DNA of 64,000 nt from Phylloscopus collybita (lineage: Eukaryota > Chordata > Aves > Passeriformes > Phylloscopidae). Shown here one piece after another: positions 1 to 11,470 of the stretch; the stretch's first letter is position 1; every line of letters begins with the position of its first letter. A program made the position numbers and the translations under genes. The notes below the pieces were generated by a model. It was not told the origin of the DNA, searched no databases, and saw nothing but the letters and a program-made list of their open reading frames with translations. The stretch covers positions 806,001-870,000 of the forward strand of contig JAJNNQ010000129.1 of the NCBI GenBank assembly GCA_027886175.1, in the 5' to 3' direction.

Positions 1-593
1 ATTTGTATGGAATTTTAGTGGAATTAAAGCAGGCAGAAGCGCAGTGTCAAGAAAACAGCATTGAAAACCAACGGTGGCCCATTTCTATGGGAAACCAAAG
101 TCTCCACCCCACGTTCCTGATGTCCGTTTCTAGGAGGCTTTTGGCACTACAAGAGCAGACAAACTTCCAACTGGTGGCATATTGCATCGGGGAGATATCC
201 TCATTTGTATGTAATTTTAGTGGAATTTTAGTAGGCATAAGCCCAGTGTATGGCAGACAGCATTAGACACGAACGGTGACCCATTTCTAAGGGAAACCAA
301 AGTCTCCACCCTACGTTCCTGATGTCCGTTTCTAGGAGGGCTTTGGCACTACAAGGGCAGACAAACTTCCACCTGGTGGTAGATTTCACCTGGGAGATAT
401 CCTCATTTCTATGGAACTTCAGCAGTCATAGCCACAGTGCCAGGCAGACAGCATTAGACGCGAACGGTGGCCCATTTCTTTGGGAAACCAAAGTCTCCAC
501 CGCACGTTCCTGATGTCAGTTTTTAGGAGGCCTTTGGCACTACAAGGGCAGACAAACTTCCAACGGGTGGTAGATTGCACCTGGGAGACATCC
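1..593 (+). repeat. Partial HOR: m1 (cut), m2, m3
   Basis: The window opens two bases into the m1 anchor and continues with m2 (anchor 201) and m3 (anchor 403), both long 202-bp intervals. The same m1-m2-m3 string returns at 3,315, 10,876, 14,574, 18,272 and 21,970. It is the left remnant of the HOR copy that goes on at 594. Confidence 0.88.
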
Positions 594-3500
594 TCATTTG
601 TGAGGGATTTCAGCAGGCATAACCCCAGTGCCAGGCAGACAGCATTAGACACGAACGGTGGCCCTTTTCCGTGGGAAACCAAAATCTCCACCCCACGTTG
701 CTGATGTCACTTTGTAGGAGGCATTTTCCAATATAAGGGCAGAGAAACTTCCATCTGGTTGTCGATTGCACCTGGGAGATATCCTCATTTCTATTGAATT
801 TTAGTGGAATTTTAGTAGGAAGAAGCCCAGTGGCAGGCAGACAGTATTAGACACGAACGGTGGCCCATTTCTAAGGGAAACCAAAGTCTCCACCCCACGT
901 TCCTGTTGTCCGTTTCTAGGAGGCCTTTGGCACTACAAGGGCAGACAAACTTCCACCTGGTGGTAGATTGCACCTGGGAGATATCCTCATTTGTATGGAA
1001 CCTCTGCAGTCCTAACTACAGTGCCAGGCAGACAGCATTAGTCACGAACGGTGGTCCTTTTCCATGGGAAACCAAAGTCTCCACCCTAGGTTCCTGATGT
1101 CAGTTTGTAGGAGGCCTTTGGAACCACAAGGGCAAAGAAACTTCCATCTGGTGTTAGATTTCACCTGGGAGATATTCTCATTTGTATGGAATTTCAGCAG
1201 GTAGAAGCCCAGTGGCAGGCAGACAGCATTAGACATGAACGGTGGCCCTTTTCCTATGGGCAACCAAAGTCTCCATGCCACGTTCCTGAAGTCAGGTTTT
1301 AGGAGACCTTTGGCAGTACAAGGGCAGACAAACTTCCATCTGGTGGGAAATTCTATTTGGGAGATAACCTCATTTGTAGGGAATATTAGTAGGCATATGC
1401 CCACTGGCACTCAGACAGCATTAGACATGAACGGTGGCCCTTTTCCATGGAAAAAGAAATTATCCATCCTATGTTCCTGATGTCAGTTTGAAGGAGGCCT
1501 TTGGTACTACAAGGGCAGACAAACTTCCAACTGGCGGTAGATTGCACCTCGGAGATGTCCTCATTTGTATGGAATTTTAGTGGTATTTTAGTACTCAGCA
1601 GCCCAGACAGACAGCATTAAACATGAACGGTGGGCCTTTTCCATAGGAAACCAAAGTCTCCAGGTGAGGTTCCGAATGTCAGTTTGAAGGAGGCCTTTGT
1701 CACTGCAAGAGCAGACAAACTTCTATCTGGTGGCATATTGCGTCTGGGAGATATCCTCATTTGTATGTAATTTCAGTAGTCATAAGCCCAGTGGCAAGGG
1801 GGCAGTATTAAACACCAAGGGTGTCCTGTTTCCATGGGAAACCAAAGCGTCCTCTCCAGATTCCTGATGTCAGTTTGTAGGAGGCCATTGGCATTAAAAG
1901 GGTAGACAAACTTTCAACTGGTAGTAGACTCCATCTGGGAGATATCCTCATTTGTATGGAATTTTACTAGGCATAAGCCCAGTGGCAGGCACATAGGATT
2001 AGACACAAACGGTGGCCCATTTCCATGGGAAACCAAAGTCTCCACCCCACGTTCCTGATGTCAGTTTTTAGGAGGCCTTTGGCACTACAAGGGCAAGCAA
2101 ACTTCCACCTGGTGGTAGATTTCACCTGGGAGATATCCTCATTTGTATGGAACTTCAGCAGTCATAACCCCAGTGCCAGGCAGACAGCATTAGACGCGAA
2201 CTGTGGTCCTTTTCCATGGGAAACCAAAGTCTCCACCCTAGGTTCCTGATGTCAGTTTGTAGGAGGCCTTTGGAACCACAAGGGCAAAGAAACTTCCATC
2301 TGGTGTTAGATTTCACCTGGGAGATATTCTCATTTGTATGGAATTTTAGTGGAATTTTAGTAGGCAGAATCCCAGCGGCAGGAAGACAGCATTAGACACG
2401 AACGGTGACCCATTTCCTTGGGAAACCAAAGTCTCCACCCCACGATCCTAATGTCATTTTCTAGGAGGCCTCTGGCACTACAAGAGGAGACAAACTTCCA
2501 ACTTGTGGCATATTACATCTGGGAGATATCCTCATTTGTATGTAATTTTAGTAGCCATAAGCCCACTGGCAGTAAGACATCATTAGACACGAACGGTGTC
2601 CCTTTTTCATGGGAAACCAAAGTCTCTGCCCCAGATTCCTGATGTCAATTTGTATGAAGCCTCTTGCTCTACAGGGGCCGACAAACTTCCATCTGGTTGT
2701 AGATTGCACCTGGGAGACATCCTCATTTGTATGGAATTTTAGTGGAATTTTAATAGGCGGAAGCCTAGTGGCAGGCACACATTAGACACTAACGGTGGCC
2801 CATTTCCATGGGAAACCAAAGTCTCCACTCCAGGTTCCTGATGTCAGTTTGTAGGAGGCCTTTGGCACTACAAGGGCAGACAAAGTTTTGTCTGGTGGTT
2901 GATTGCATCGAGGAGATATCCTCATTTGTATGGAATTTCAGCAGGCAGAAGCCCAGTGGCAGGCAGACAGCATTAGACACGAACAGTGGACCTTTTCAAT
3001 GGGAAACCAAAGTCTCCACCTCACGTTCCTGATGTCAGTTTGTAGGAGGCCTTTGGAACTACAAGGGCAGACAAAATTCCATCTGGTGGTAACTTGCACC
3101 TGGGAGATATCCTCATTTGTATAGAATTATAGAGGAATTTAATTGCGCAGAATCCCAGCGACAGGTAGACAAAATTAGACATGAATAGTGGCCCTTTTCT
3201 AGGGGAAAACAAAGCCTCCAGGCCAGGTTCCTGATGTCAGTTTTTAGGAGGCCTTTGGCACTACAAGAACAGACAAACTTCCAACTAGTGGCATATTGCA
3301 GCTTGGAGATATACCCATTTGTATGGAATTTTAGTGGAATTAAAGCAGGCAGAAGCGCAGTGTCAAGAAAACAGCATTGAAAACCAACGGTGGCCCATTT
3401 CTATGGGAAACCAAAGTCTCCACCCCACGTTCCTGATGTCCGTTTCTAGGAGGCTTTTGGCACTACAAGAGCAGACAAACTTTCAACTGGTGGCATATTG

Positions 3501-3909
3501 CATCGGGGAGATATCTTCATTTGTATGTAATTTTAGTGGAATTTTAGTAGGCATAAGCCCAGTGTATGGCAGACACCATTAGACACGAACGGTGACCCAT
3601 TTCTAAGGGAAACCAAAGTCTCCACCCCACGTTCCTGATGTCCGTTTCTAGGAGGGCTTTGGCACTACAAGGGCAGACAAACTTCCACCTGGTGGTAGAT
3701 TTCACCTGGGAGATATCCTCATTTCTATGGAACTTCAGCAGTCATAGCCACAGTGCCAGGCAGACAGCATTAGACGCGAACGGTGGCCCATTTCTTTGGG
3801 AAACCAAAGTCTCCACCGCACGTTCCTGATGTCAGTTTTTAGGAGGCCTTTGGCACTACAAGGGCAGACAAACTTCCAACGGGTGGTAGATTGCACCTGG
3901 GAGACATCC
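594..3909 (+). repeat. HOR copy, 17-mer (3,316 bp), lacks m6 and m7
   Basis: Anchors run m4 594, m5 785, m8 987, m9 1,178, m10 1,370, m11 1,561, m12 1,757, m13 1,948, m14 2,139, m15 2,330, m16 2,532, m17 2,723, m18 2,922, m19 3,113, m1 3,315, m2 3,517, m3 3,719. The order is that of the 19-mer without m6 and m7, and 3,698 minus 382 (2 x 191) gives 3,316 exactly. The fusion lies in the block shared by m5 and m7 at about 849-864, where m5 sequence (CAGTATTAGACACGAACGG) passes into m7 sequence (CCATTTCTAAGGG). This copy also carries a conversion-like patch inside m9, listed separately. Confidence 0.9.
1083..1190 (+). other. Gene-conversion-like patch: m15 sequence inside m9
   Basis: In every other HOR copy that has m9, the sequence after TCTCCAC is the ACAACGTTCCCGATGTCAGG form (for example 12,341). 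Here it is instead identical to the m15 lead-in at about 2,238-2,338 of the same copy, including CCTAGGTTCC, GGAACCACAAGGGCAAAG and GATATTCTCATT. After the patch the m9-specific block (TTTCAGCAGGTAGAAGCCC) resumes. The left edge lies between about 1,050 and 1,083 and the right edge between about 1,178 and 1,196, which gives a tract of roughly 95-145 bp. Monomer number and register do not change, as expected for non-reciprocal conversion. Confidence 0.75.
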
Positions 3910-4302
3910 TCATTTGTGAGGGATTTCAGCAGGCATAACCCCAGTGCCAGGCAGACAGCATTAGACACGAACGGTGGCCCTTTTCCGTGGGAAACCAAAA
4001 TCTCCACGCCACGTTGCTGATGTCACTTTGTAGGAGGCATTTTCCAATATAAGGGCAGAGAAACTTCTATCTGGTTGTCGATTGCACCTGGGAGATATCC
4101 TCATTTCTATTGAATTTTAGTGGAATTTTAGTAGGAAGAAGCCCAGTGGCAGGCAGACAGTATTAGACACGAACGGTGGCTCATTTCTATGGGAAACCAA
4201 AGTCTCCACACCACGTAACCGATGTCCGTTTCTAGGAGGCCTTTGGCACTACAAGGGCAGACAAACTTCCACCTTGTGGTAGATTGCACCTTGGAGATAT
4301 CC

Positions 4303-6021
4303 TCATTTGTATGCAACTTCAGCAATCATAACCACAGTGCCAGGCAGACAGCATTAGGCGGGAACGGCGGTCCTTTTCCATGGGAAACCAAAGTCTCCAC
4401 ACCACGTACCGGATGTCAGGTTTTAGGAGGCATTTGGCAGTACAAGGGCAGACAAACTTCCGTCTGGTGGTTGATTGCATCGGGGAGATATCCTCATTTG
4501 TATGGAATTTCAGCACGTAGAAACCCAGTGGCAGGCAGACAGCATAAGACACGAACGGTGGCCCATTTCTAAGGGAAACAAAAGTCTCCACCCCACGTTC
4601 CTGTTGTCCGTTTCTAGGAGGCCTTTGGCACTACAAGGGCAGACAAACTTCCACCTGGTGGTAGATTGCACCTGGGAGATATCCTCATTTGTATGGAACC
4701 TCTGCAGTCCTAACTACAGTGCCAGGCAGACAGCATTAGTCACGAACGGTGGTCCTTTTCCATGGGAAACCAAAGTCTCCACACAACGTTCCCGATGTCA
4801 GGTTTTAGGAGACCTTTGGCAGTACAAGGGCAGACATTCTTCCGTCTGGTGGTTGATTGCATCGGGGAGATATCTTCATTTGTATGGAATTTCAGCAGGT
4901 AGAAGCCCAGTGGCAGGCAGACAGTATTAGACACAAACGGTGGCTCATTTCTATGGGAAACCAAAGTCTTCACACCACGTACCCGCTGTCCATTTCTAGG
5001 AGACCTTTGGCACTACAAGGGCAGACAAACTTCCACCTTGTGGTAGATTGCACCTTGGAGATATCCTCATTTGTATGCAACTTCAGCAGTCATAACCACA
5101 GTGCCAGGCAGACAGCATTAGACGGGAACGGCGGTCCTTTTCCATGGGAAACCAAAGTCTCCACACCACGTACCGGATGTCAGGTTTTAGGAGGCATTTG
5201 GCAGTACAAGGGCAGACAAACTTCCGTCTGGTGGTTGATTGCATCGGGGAGATATCCTCATTTGTATGGAATTTCAGCACGTAGAAACCCAGTGGCAGGC
5301 AGACAGCATAAGACACGAACGGTGGCCCATTTCTAAGGGAAACCAAAGTCTCCACCCCACGTTCCTGTTGTCCGTTTCTAGGAGGCCTTTGGCACTACAA
5401 GGGCAGACAAACTTCCACCTGGTGGTAGATTGCACCTGGGAGATATCCTCATTTGTATGGAACCTCTGCAGTCCTAACTACAGTGCCAGGCAGACAGCAT
5501 TAGTCACGAACGGTGGTCCTTTTCCATGGGAAACCAAAGTCTCCACACAACGTTCCCGATGTCAGGTTTTAGGAGACCTTTGGCAGTACAAGGGCAGACA
5601 TTCTTCCGTCTGGTGGTTGATTGCATCGGGGAGATATCTTCATTTGTATGGAATTTCAGCAGGTAGAAGCCCAGTGGCAGGCAGACAGTATTAGACACGA
5701 ACGGTGGCTCATTTCTATGGGAAACCAAAGTCTTCACACCACGTACCCGCTGTCCATTTCTAGGAGACCTTTGGCACTACAAGGGCAGACAAACTTCCAC
5801 CTTGTGGTAGATTGCACCTTGGAGATATCCTCATTTGTATGCAACTTCAGCAGTCATAACCACAGTGCCAGGCAGACAGCATTAGACGGGAACGGCGGTC
5901 CTTTTCCATGGGAAACCAAAGTCTCCACACCACGTACCGGATGTCAGGTTTTAGGAGGCATTTGGCAGTACAAGGGCAGACAAACTTCCGTCTGGTGGTT
6001 GATTGCATCGGGGAGATATCC
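4303..6021 (+). repeat. Tetramer sub-HOR m6-m7-m8-m9, 764-bp period
   Basis: Sequence at 4,494-5,066 returns 764 bp later at 5,258-5,830 with almost no differences, followed by a third m6 (5,831) and m7 (6,022). The m9-to-m6 joint is itself a hybrid: the m9 block GCAGGTAGAAGCCCAGTGG runs into the m5-type block CAGTATTAGACACGAACGG. A repeat inside a repeat indicates expansion by unequal crossover at a four-monomer offset. Confidence 0.88.
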
Positions 6022-6212
6022 TCATTTGTATGGAATTTCAGTACGTAGAAACCCAGTGGCAGGCAGACAGCATAATACACGAACGCTGGCCCATTTCCTT
6101 GGGAAACCAAAGTCTCCACCCCACGTTCCTGATGTCCGTTTCTAGGAGACTTTTGGCACTACAAGAGCAGACAAACTTCCAACTGGTGGCATATTGCATC
6201 GGGGAGATATCC
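6022..6212 (+). repeat. Hybrid monomer m7/m1 (first occurrence)
   Basis: The left part is m7 (GTAGAAACCCAGTGG, GCATAA, ACACGAACG) and the right part is m1 (CCATTTCCTTGGGAAACC, then the m2 lead-in with TTTTGGCACTACAAGAGC). The switch lies in the shared block at about 6,083-6,096. Private variants are CAGTACGTAG instead of CAGCACGTAG, and AACGCTGG instead of AACGGTGG. Confidence 0.82.
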
Positions 6213-6605
6213 TCATTTGTATGTAATTTTAGTGGAGTTTTAGTAGGCATAAGCCCAGTGTATGGCAGACAGCATTAGACACGAACGGTGACCCATTTCT
6301 AAGGGAAACCAAAGTCTCCACCCCACGTTCCTGATGTCCGTTTCTAGGAGGGCTTTGGCACTACAAGGGCAGACAAACTTCCACCTGGTGGTAGATTTCA
6401 CCTGGGAGATATCCTCATTTCTATGGAACTTCAGCAGTCATAGCCACAGTGCCAGGCAGACAGCATTAGACGCGAACGGTGGCCCATTTCTTTGGGAAAC
6501 CAAAGTCTCCACCGCACGTTCCTGATGTCAGTTTTTAGGAGGCCTTTGGCACTACAAGGGCAGACAAACTTCCAACGGGTGGTAGATTGCACCTGGGAGA
6601 CATCC

Positions 6606-8537
6606 TCATTTGTGAGGGATTTCAGCAGGCATAACCCCAGTGCCAGGCAGACAGCATTAGACACGAACGGTGGCCCTTTTCCGTGGGAAACCAAAATCTC
6701 CACGCCACGTTGCTGATGTCACTTTGTAGGAGGCATTTTCCAATATAAGGGCAGAGAAACTTCTATCTGGTTGTCGATTGCACCTGGGAGATATCCTCAT
6801 TTCTATTGAATTTTAGTGGAATTTTAGTAGGAAGAAGCCCAGTGGCAGGCAGACAGTATTAGACACGAACGGTGGCTCATTTCTATGGGAAACCAAAGTC
6901 TCCACACCACGTAACCGATGTCCGTTTCTAGGAGGCCTTTGGCACTACAAGGGCAGACAAACTTCCACCTTGTGGTAGATTGCACCTTGGAGATATCCTC
7001 ATTTGTATGCAACTTCAGCAATCATAACCACAGTGCCAGGCAGACAGCATTAGGCGGGAACGGCGGTCCTTTTCCATGGGAAACCAAAGTCTCCACACCA
7101 CGTACCGGATGTCAGGTTTTAGGAGGCATTTGGCAGTACAAGGGCAGACAAACTTCCGTCTGGTGGTTGATTGCATCGGGGAGATATCCTCATTTGTATG
7201 GAATTTCAGCACGTAGAAACCCAGTGGCAGGCAGACAGCATAAGACACGAACGGTGACCCATTTCTAAGGGAAACCAAAGTCTCCACCCCACGTTCCTGT
7301 TGTCCGTTTCTAGGAGGCCTTTGGCACTACAAGGGCAGACAAACTTCCACCTGGTGGTAGATTGCACCTGGGAGATATCCTCATTTGTATGGAACCTCTG
7401 CAGTCCTAACTACAGTGCCAGGCAGACAGCATTAGTCACGAACGGTGGTCCTTTTCCATGGGAAACCAAAGTCTCCACACAACGTTCCCGATGTCAGGTT
7501 TTAGGAGACCTTTGGCAGTACAAGGGCAGACAATCTTCCGTCTCGTGGTTGATTGCATCGGGGAGATATCTTCATTTGTATGGAATTTCAGCAGGTAGAA
7601 GCCCAGTGGCAGGCAGACAGTATTAGACACGAACGGTGGCTCATTTCTATGGGAAACCAAAGTCTTCACACCACGTACCCGCTGTCCATTTCTAGGAGAC
7701 CTTTGGCACTACAAGGGCAGACAAACTTCCACCTTGTGGTAGATTGCACCTTGGAGATATCCTCATTTGTATGCAACTTCAGCAGTCATAACCACAGTGC
7801 CAGGCAGACAGCATTAGACGGGAACGGCGGTCCTTTTCCATGGGAAACCAAAGTCTCCACACCACGTACCGGATGTCAGGTTTTAGGAGGCATTTGGCAG
7901 TACAAGGGCAGACAAACTTCCGTCTGGTGGTTGATTGCATCGGGGAGATATCCTCATTTGTATGGAATTTCAGTACGTAGAAACCCAGTGGCAGGCAGAC
8001 AGCATAAGACACGAACGCTGGCCCATTTCCTTGGGAAACCAAAGTCTCCACCCCACGTTCCTGATGTCCGTTTCTAGGAGGCTTTTGGCACTACAAGAGC
8101 AGACAAACTTCCAACTGGTGGCATATTGCATCGGGGAGATATCCTCATTTGTATGTAATTTTAGTGGAGTTTTAGTAGGCATAAGCCCAGTGTATGGCAG
8201 ACAGCATTAGACACGAACGGTGACCCATTTCTAAGGGAAACCAAAGTCTCCACCCCACGTTCCTGATGTCCGTTTCTAGGAGGGCTTTGGCACTACAAGG
8301 GCAGACAAACTTCCACCTGGTGGTAGATTTCACCTGGGAGATATCCTCATTTCTATGGAACTTCAGCAGTCATAGCCACAGTGCCAGGCAGACAGCATTA
8401 GACGCGAACGGTGGCCCATTTCTTTGGGAAACCAAAGTCTCCACCTCACGTTCCTGATGTCAGTTTTTAGGAGGCCTTTGGCACTGCAAGGGCAGAAAAA
8501 CTTCCAACGGGTGGTAGATTGCACCTGGGAGACATCC
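6606..8537 (+). repeat. HOR copy, 10-mer (1,932 bp), one tetramer fewer
   Basis: Anchors are m4 6,606, m5 6,797, m6 6,999, m7 7,190, m8 7,381, m9 7,572, m6 7,763, m7 7,954, m2 8,145, m3 8,347. The composition equals the preceding 14-mer minus one 764-bp tetramer (2,696 - 1,932 = 764). The m7/m1 hybrid (7,954-8,144) repeats the private CAGTACGTAG and AACGCTGG variants of the one at 6,022, so the two copies share a recent ancestor. The shared AGTGGAGTTTTAGTAGG variant at about 6,233 and 8,165 supports this. Confidence 0.9.
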
Positions 8538-11470
8538 TCATTTGTGAGGGATTTCAGCAGGCATAACCCCAGTGCCAGGCAGACAGCATTAGACACGAAC
8601 GGTGGCCCTTTTCCGTGGGAAACCAAAATCTCCACCCCACGTTGCTGATGTCACTTTGTAGGAGGCATTTTCCAATATAAGGGCATAGAAACTTCCATCT
8701 GGTTGTCGATTGCACCTGGGAGATATCCTCATTTCTATTGAATTTTAGTGGAATTTTAGTAGGAAGAAGCCCAGTGGCAGGCAGACAGTATTAGACACGA
8801 ATGGTGGCTCATTTCTATGGGAAACCAAAGTCTCCACACCACGTACCCGCTGTCCATTTCTAGGAGACCTTTGGCACTACAAGGGCAGACAAACTTCCAT
8901 CTGGTGGGAAATTCTATTTGGGAGATAACCTCATTTGTAGGGAATATTAGTAGGCATATGCCCACTGGCACTCAGACAGCATTAGACACGAACAGTGGCC
9001 CTTTTCCATGGAAAAAGAAATTATCCATCCTATGTTCCTGATGTCAGTTTGAAGGAGGCCTTTGGTACTACAAGGGCAGACAAACTTCCAACTGGCGGTA
9101 GATTGCACCTCGGAGATGTCCTCATTTGTATGGAATTTTAGTGGTATTTTAGTACTCAGCAGCCCAGACAGACAGCATTAAACATGAACGGTGGGCCTTT
9201 TCCATAGGAAACCAAAGTCTCCAGGTGAGGTTCCGAATGTCAGTTTGAAGGAGGCCTTTGTCACTGCAAGAGCAGACAAACTTCCATCTGGTGGCATATT
9301 GCGTCTGGGAGATATCCTCATTTGTATGTAATTTCAGTAGTCATAAGCCCAGTGGCAAGGGGGCAGTATTAAACACCAAGGGTGTCCTGTTTCCATGGGA
9401 AACCAAAGCGTCCTCTCCAGATTCCTGATGTCAGTTTGTAGGAGGCCATTGGCATTAAAAGGGTAGACAAACTTTCAACTGGTAGTAGACTCCATCTGGG
9501 AGATATCCTCATTTGTATGGAATTTTACTAGGCATAAGCCCAGTGGCAGGCACATAGCATTAGACACAAACGGTGGCCCATTTCCATGGGAAACCAAAGT
9601 CTCCACCCCACGTTCCTGATGTCAGTTTTTAGGAGGCCTTTGGCACTACAAGGGCAGGCAAACTTCCACCTGGTGGTAGATTTCGCCTGGGAGATATCCT
9701 CATTTGTATGGAACTTCAGCAGTCATAACCCCAGTGCCAGGCAGACAGCATTAGACGCGAACTGTGGTCCTTTTCCATGGGAAACCAAAGTCTCCACCCT
9801 AGGTTCCTGATGTCAGTTTGTAGGAGGCCTTTGGAACCACAAGGGCAAAGAAACTTCCATCTGGTGTTAGATTTCACCTGGGAGATATTCTCATTTGTAT
9901 GGAATTTTAGTGGAATTTTAGTAGGCAGAATCCCAGCGGCAGGAAGACAGCATTAGACACGAACGGTGACCCATTTCCTTGGGAAACCAAAGTCTCCACC
10001 CCACGATCCTAATGTCATTTTCTAGGAGGCCTCTGGCACTACAAGAGGAGACAAACTTCCAACTTGTGGCATATTGCATCTGGGAGATATCCTCATTTGT
10101 ATGTAATTTTAGTAGCCATAAGCCCACTGGCAGTCAGACAGCATTAGACACGAACGGTGTCCCTTTTCCATGGGAAACCAAAGTCTCTGCCCCAGATTCC
10201 TGATGTCAATTTGTATGAAGCCTCTTGCTCTACAGGGGCCGACAAACTTCCATCTGGTTGTAGATTGCACCTGGGAGACATCCTCATTTGTATGGAATTT
10301 TAGTGGAATTTTAATAGGCGGAAGCCTAGTGGCAGGCACACATTAGACACTAACGGTGGCCCATTTCCATGGGAAACCAAAGTCTCCACTCCAGGTTCCT
10401 GATGTCAGTTTGTAGGAGGCCTTTGGCACTACAAGGGCAGACAAAGTTTTGTCTGGTGGTTGATTGCATCGAGGAGATATCCTCATTTGTATGGAATTTC
10501 AGCAGGCAGAAGCCCAGTGGCAGGCAGACAGCATTAGACACGAACAGTGGACCTTTTCAATGGGAAACCAAAGTCTCCACCTCACGTTCCTGATGTCAGT
10601 TTGTAGGAGGCCTTTGGAACTACAAGGGCAGACAAAATTCCATCTGGTGGTAACTTGCACCTGGGAGATATCCTCATTTGTATAGAATTATAGAGGAATT
10701 TAATTGCGCAGAATCCCAGCGACAGGTAGACAAAATTAGACATGAATAGTGGCCCTTTTCTAGGGGAAAACAAAGCCTCCAGGCCAGGTTCCTGATGTCA
10801 GTTTTTAGGAGGCCTTTGGCACTACAAGAACAGACAAACTTCCAACTAGTGGCATATTGCAGCTTGGAGATATACTCATTTGTATGGAATTTTAGTGGAA
10901 TTAAAGCAGGCAGAAGCGCAGTGTCAAGAAAACAGCATTGAAAACCAACGGTGGCCCATTTCCTTGGGAAACCAAAGTCTCCACCCCACGTTCCTGATGT
11001 CCGTTTCTAGGAGGCTTTTGGCACTACAAGAGCAGACAAACTTCCAACTGGTGGCATATTGCATCGGGGAGATATCCTCATTTGTATGTAATTTTAGTGG
11101 AATTTTAGTAGGCATAAGCCCAGTGTATGGCAGACAGCATTAGACACGAACGGTGACCCATTTCTAAGGGAAACCAAAGTCTCCACCCCACGTTCCTGAT
11201 GTCCGTTTCTAGGAGGGCTTTGGCACTACAAGGGCAGACAAACTTCCACCTGGTGGTAGATTTCACCTGGGAGATATCCTCATTTCTATGGAACTTCAGC
11301 AGTCATAGCCACAGTGCCAGGCAGACAGCATTAGACGCGAACGGTGGCCCATTTCTTTGGGAAACCAAAGTCTCCACCGCACGTTCCTGATATCAGTTTT
11401 TAGGAGGCCTTTGGCACTACAAGGGCAGACAAACTTCCAACGGGTGGTAGATTGCACCTGGGAGACATCC
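8538..11470 (+). repeat. HOR copy, 15-mer (2,933 bp), lacks four monomers
   Basis: Anchors are m4 8,538, m5 8,729, then m10 8,931, m11 9,122, m12 9,318, m13 9,509, m14 9,700, m15 9,891, m16 10,093, m17 10,284, m18 10,483, m19 10,674, m1 10,876, m2 11,078, m3 11,280. An m6/m10 hybrid monomer (about 8,780-8,931) joins the m6 lead-in (CACGTACCCGCTGTCC) to the m10 end (GGGAAATTCTATTTGGGAG). The loss is 765 bp, equal to three 191-bp steps and one 192-bp step. Confidence 0.9.

Larger units (their letters stand above)
3910..6605 (+). repeat. HOR copy, 14-mer (2,696 bp) with expanded m6-m9 tetramer
   Basis: Anchors are m4 3,910, m5 4,101, m6 4,303, m7 4,494, m8 4,685, m9 4,876, m6 5,067, m7 5,258, m8 5,449, m9 5,640, m6 5,831, m7 6,022, m2 6,213, m3 6,415. 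Twelve 191-bp and two 202-bp steps sum to 2,696 bp. Monomers m10 to m19 and m1 are missing; the copy closes by an m7/m1 fusion at about 6,083-6,096. Inside, m6-m9 is repeated in tandem with a 764-bp period. Confidence 0.9.

Noticed and set aside
4475..5694. Plus-strand open frames of 151-174 codons (for example 4,475-4,930, 5,239-5,694, 5,621-6,145) as genes
   Set aside because: They recur with the 764-bp or 3,698-bp period, run across monomer borders, and have equivalents in other frames and on the other strand. They appear where two or three monomers happen to lack stops.
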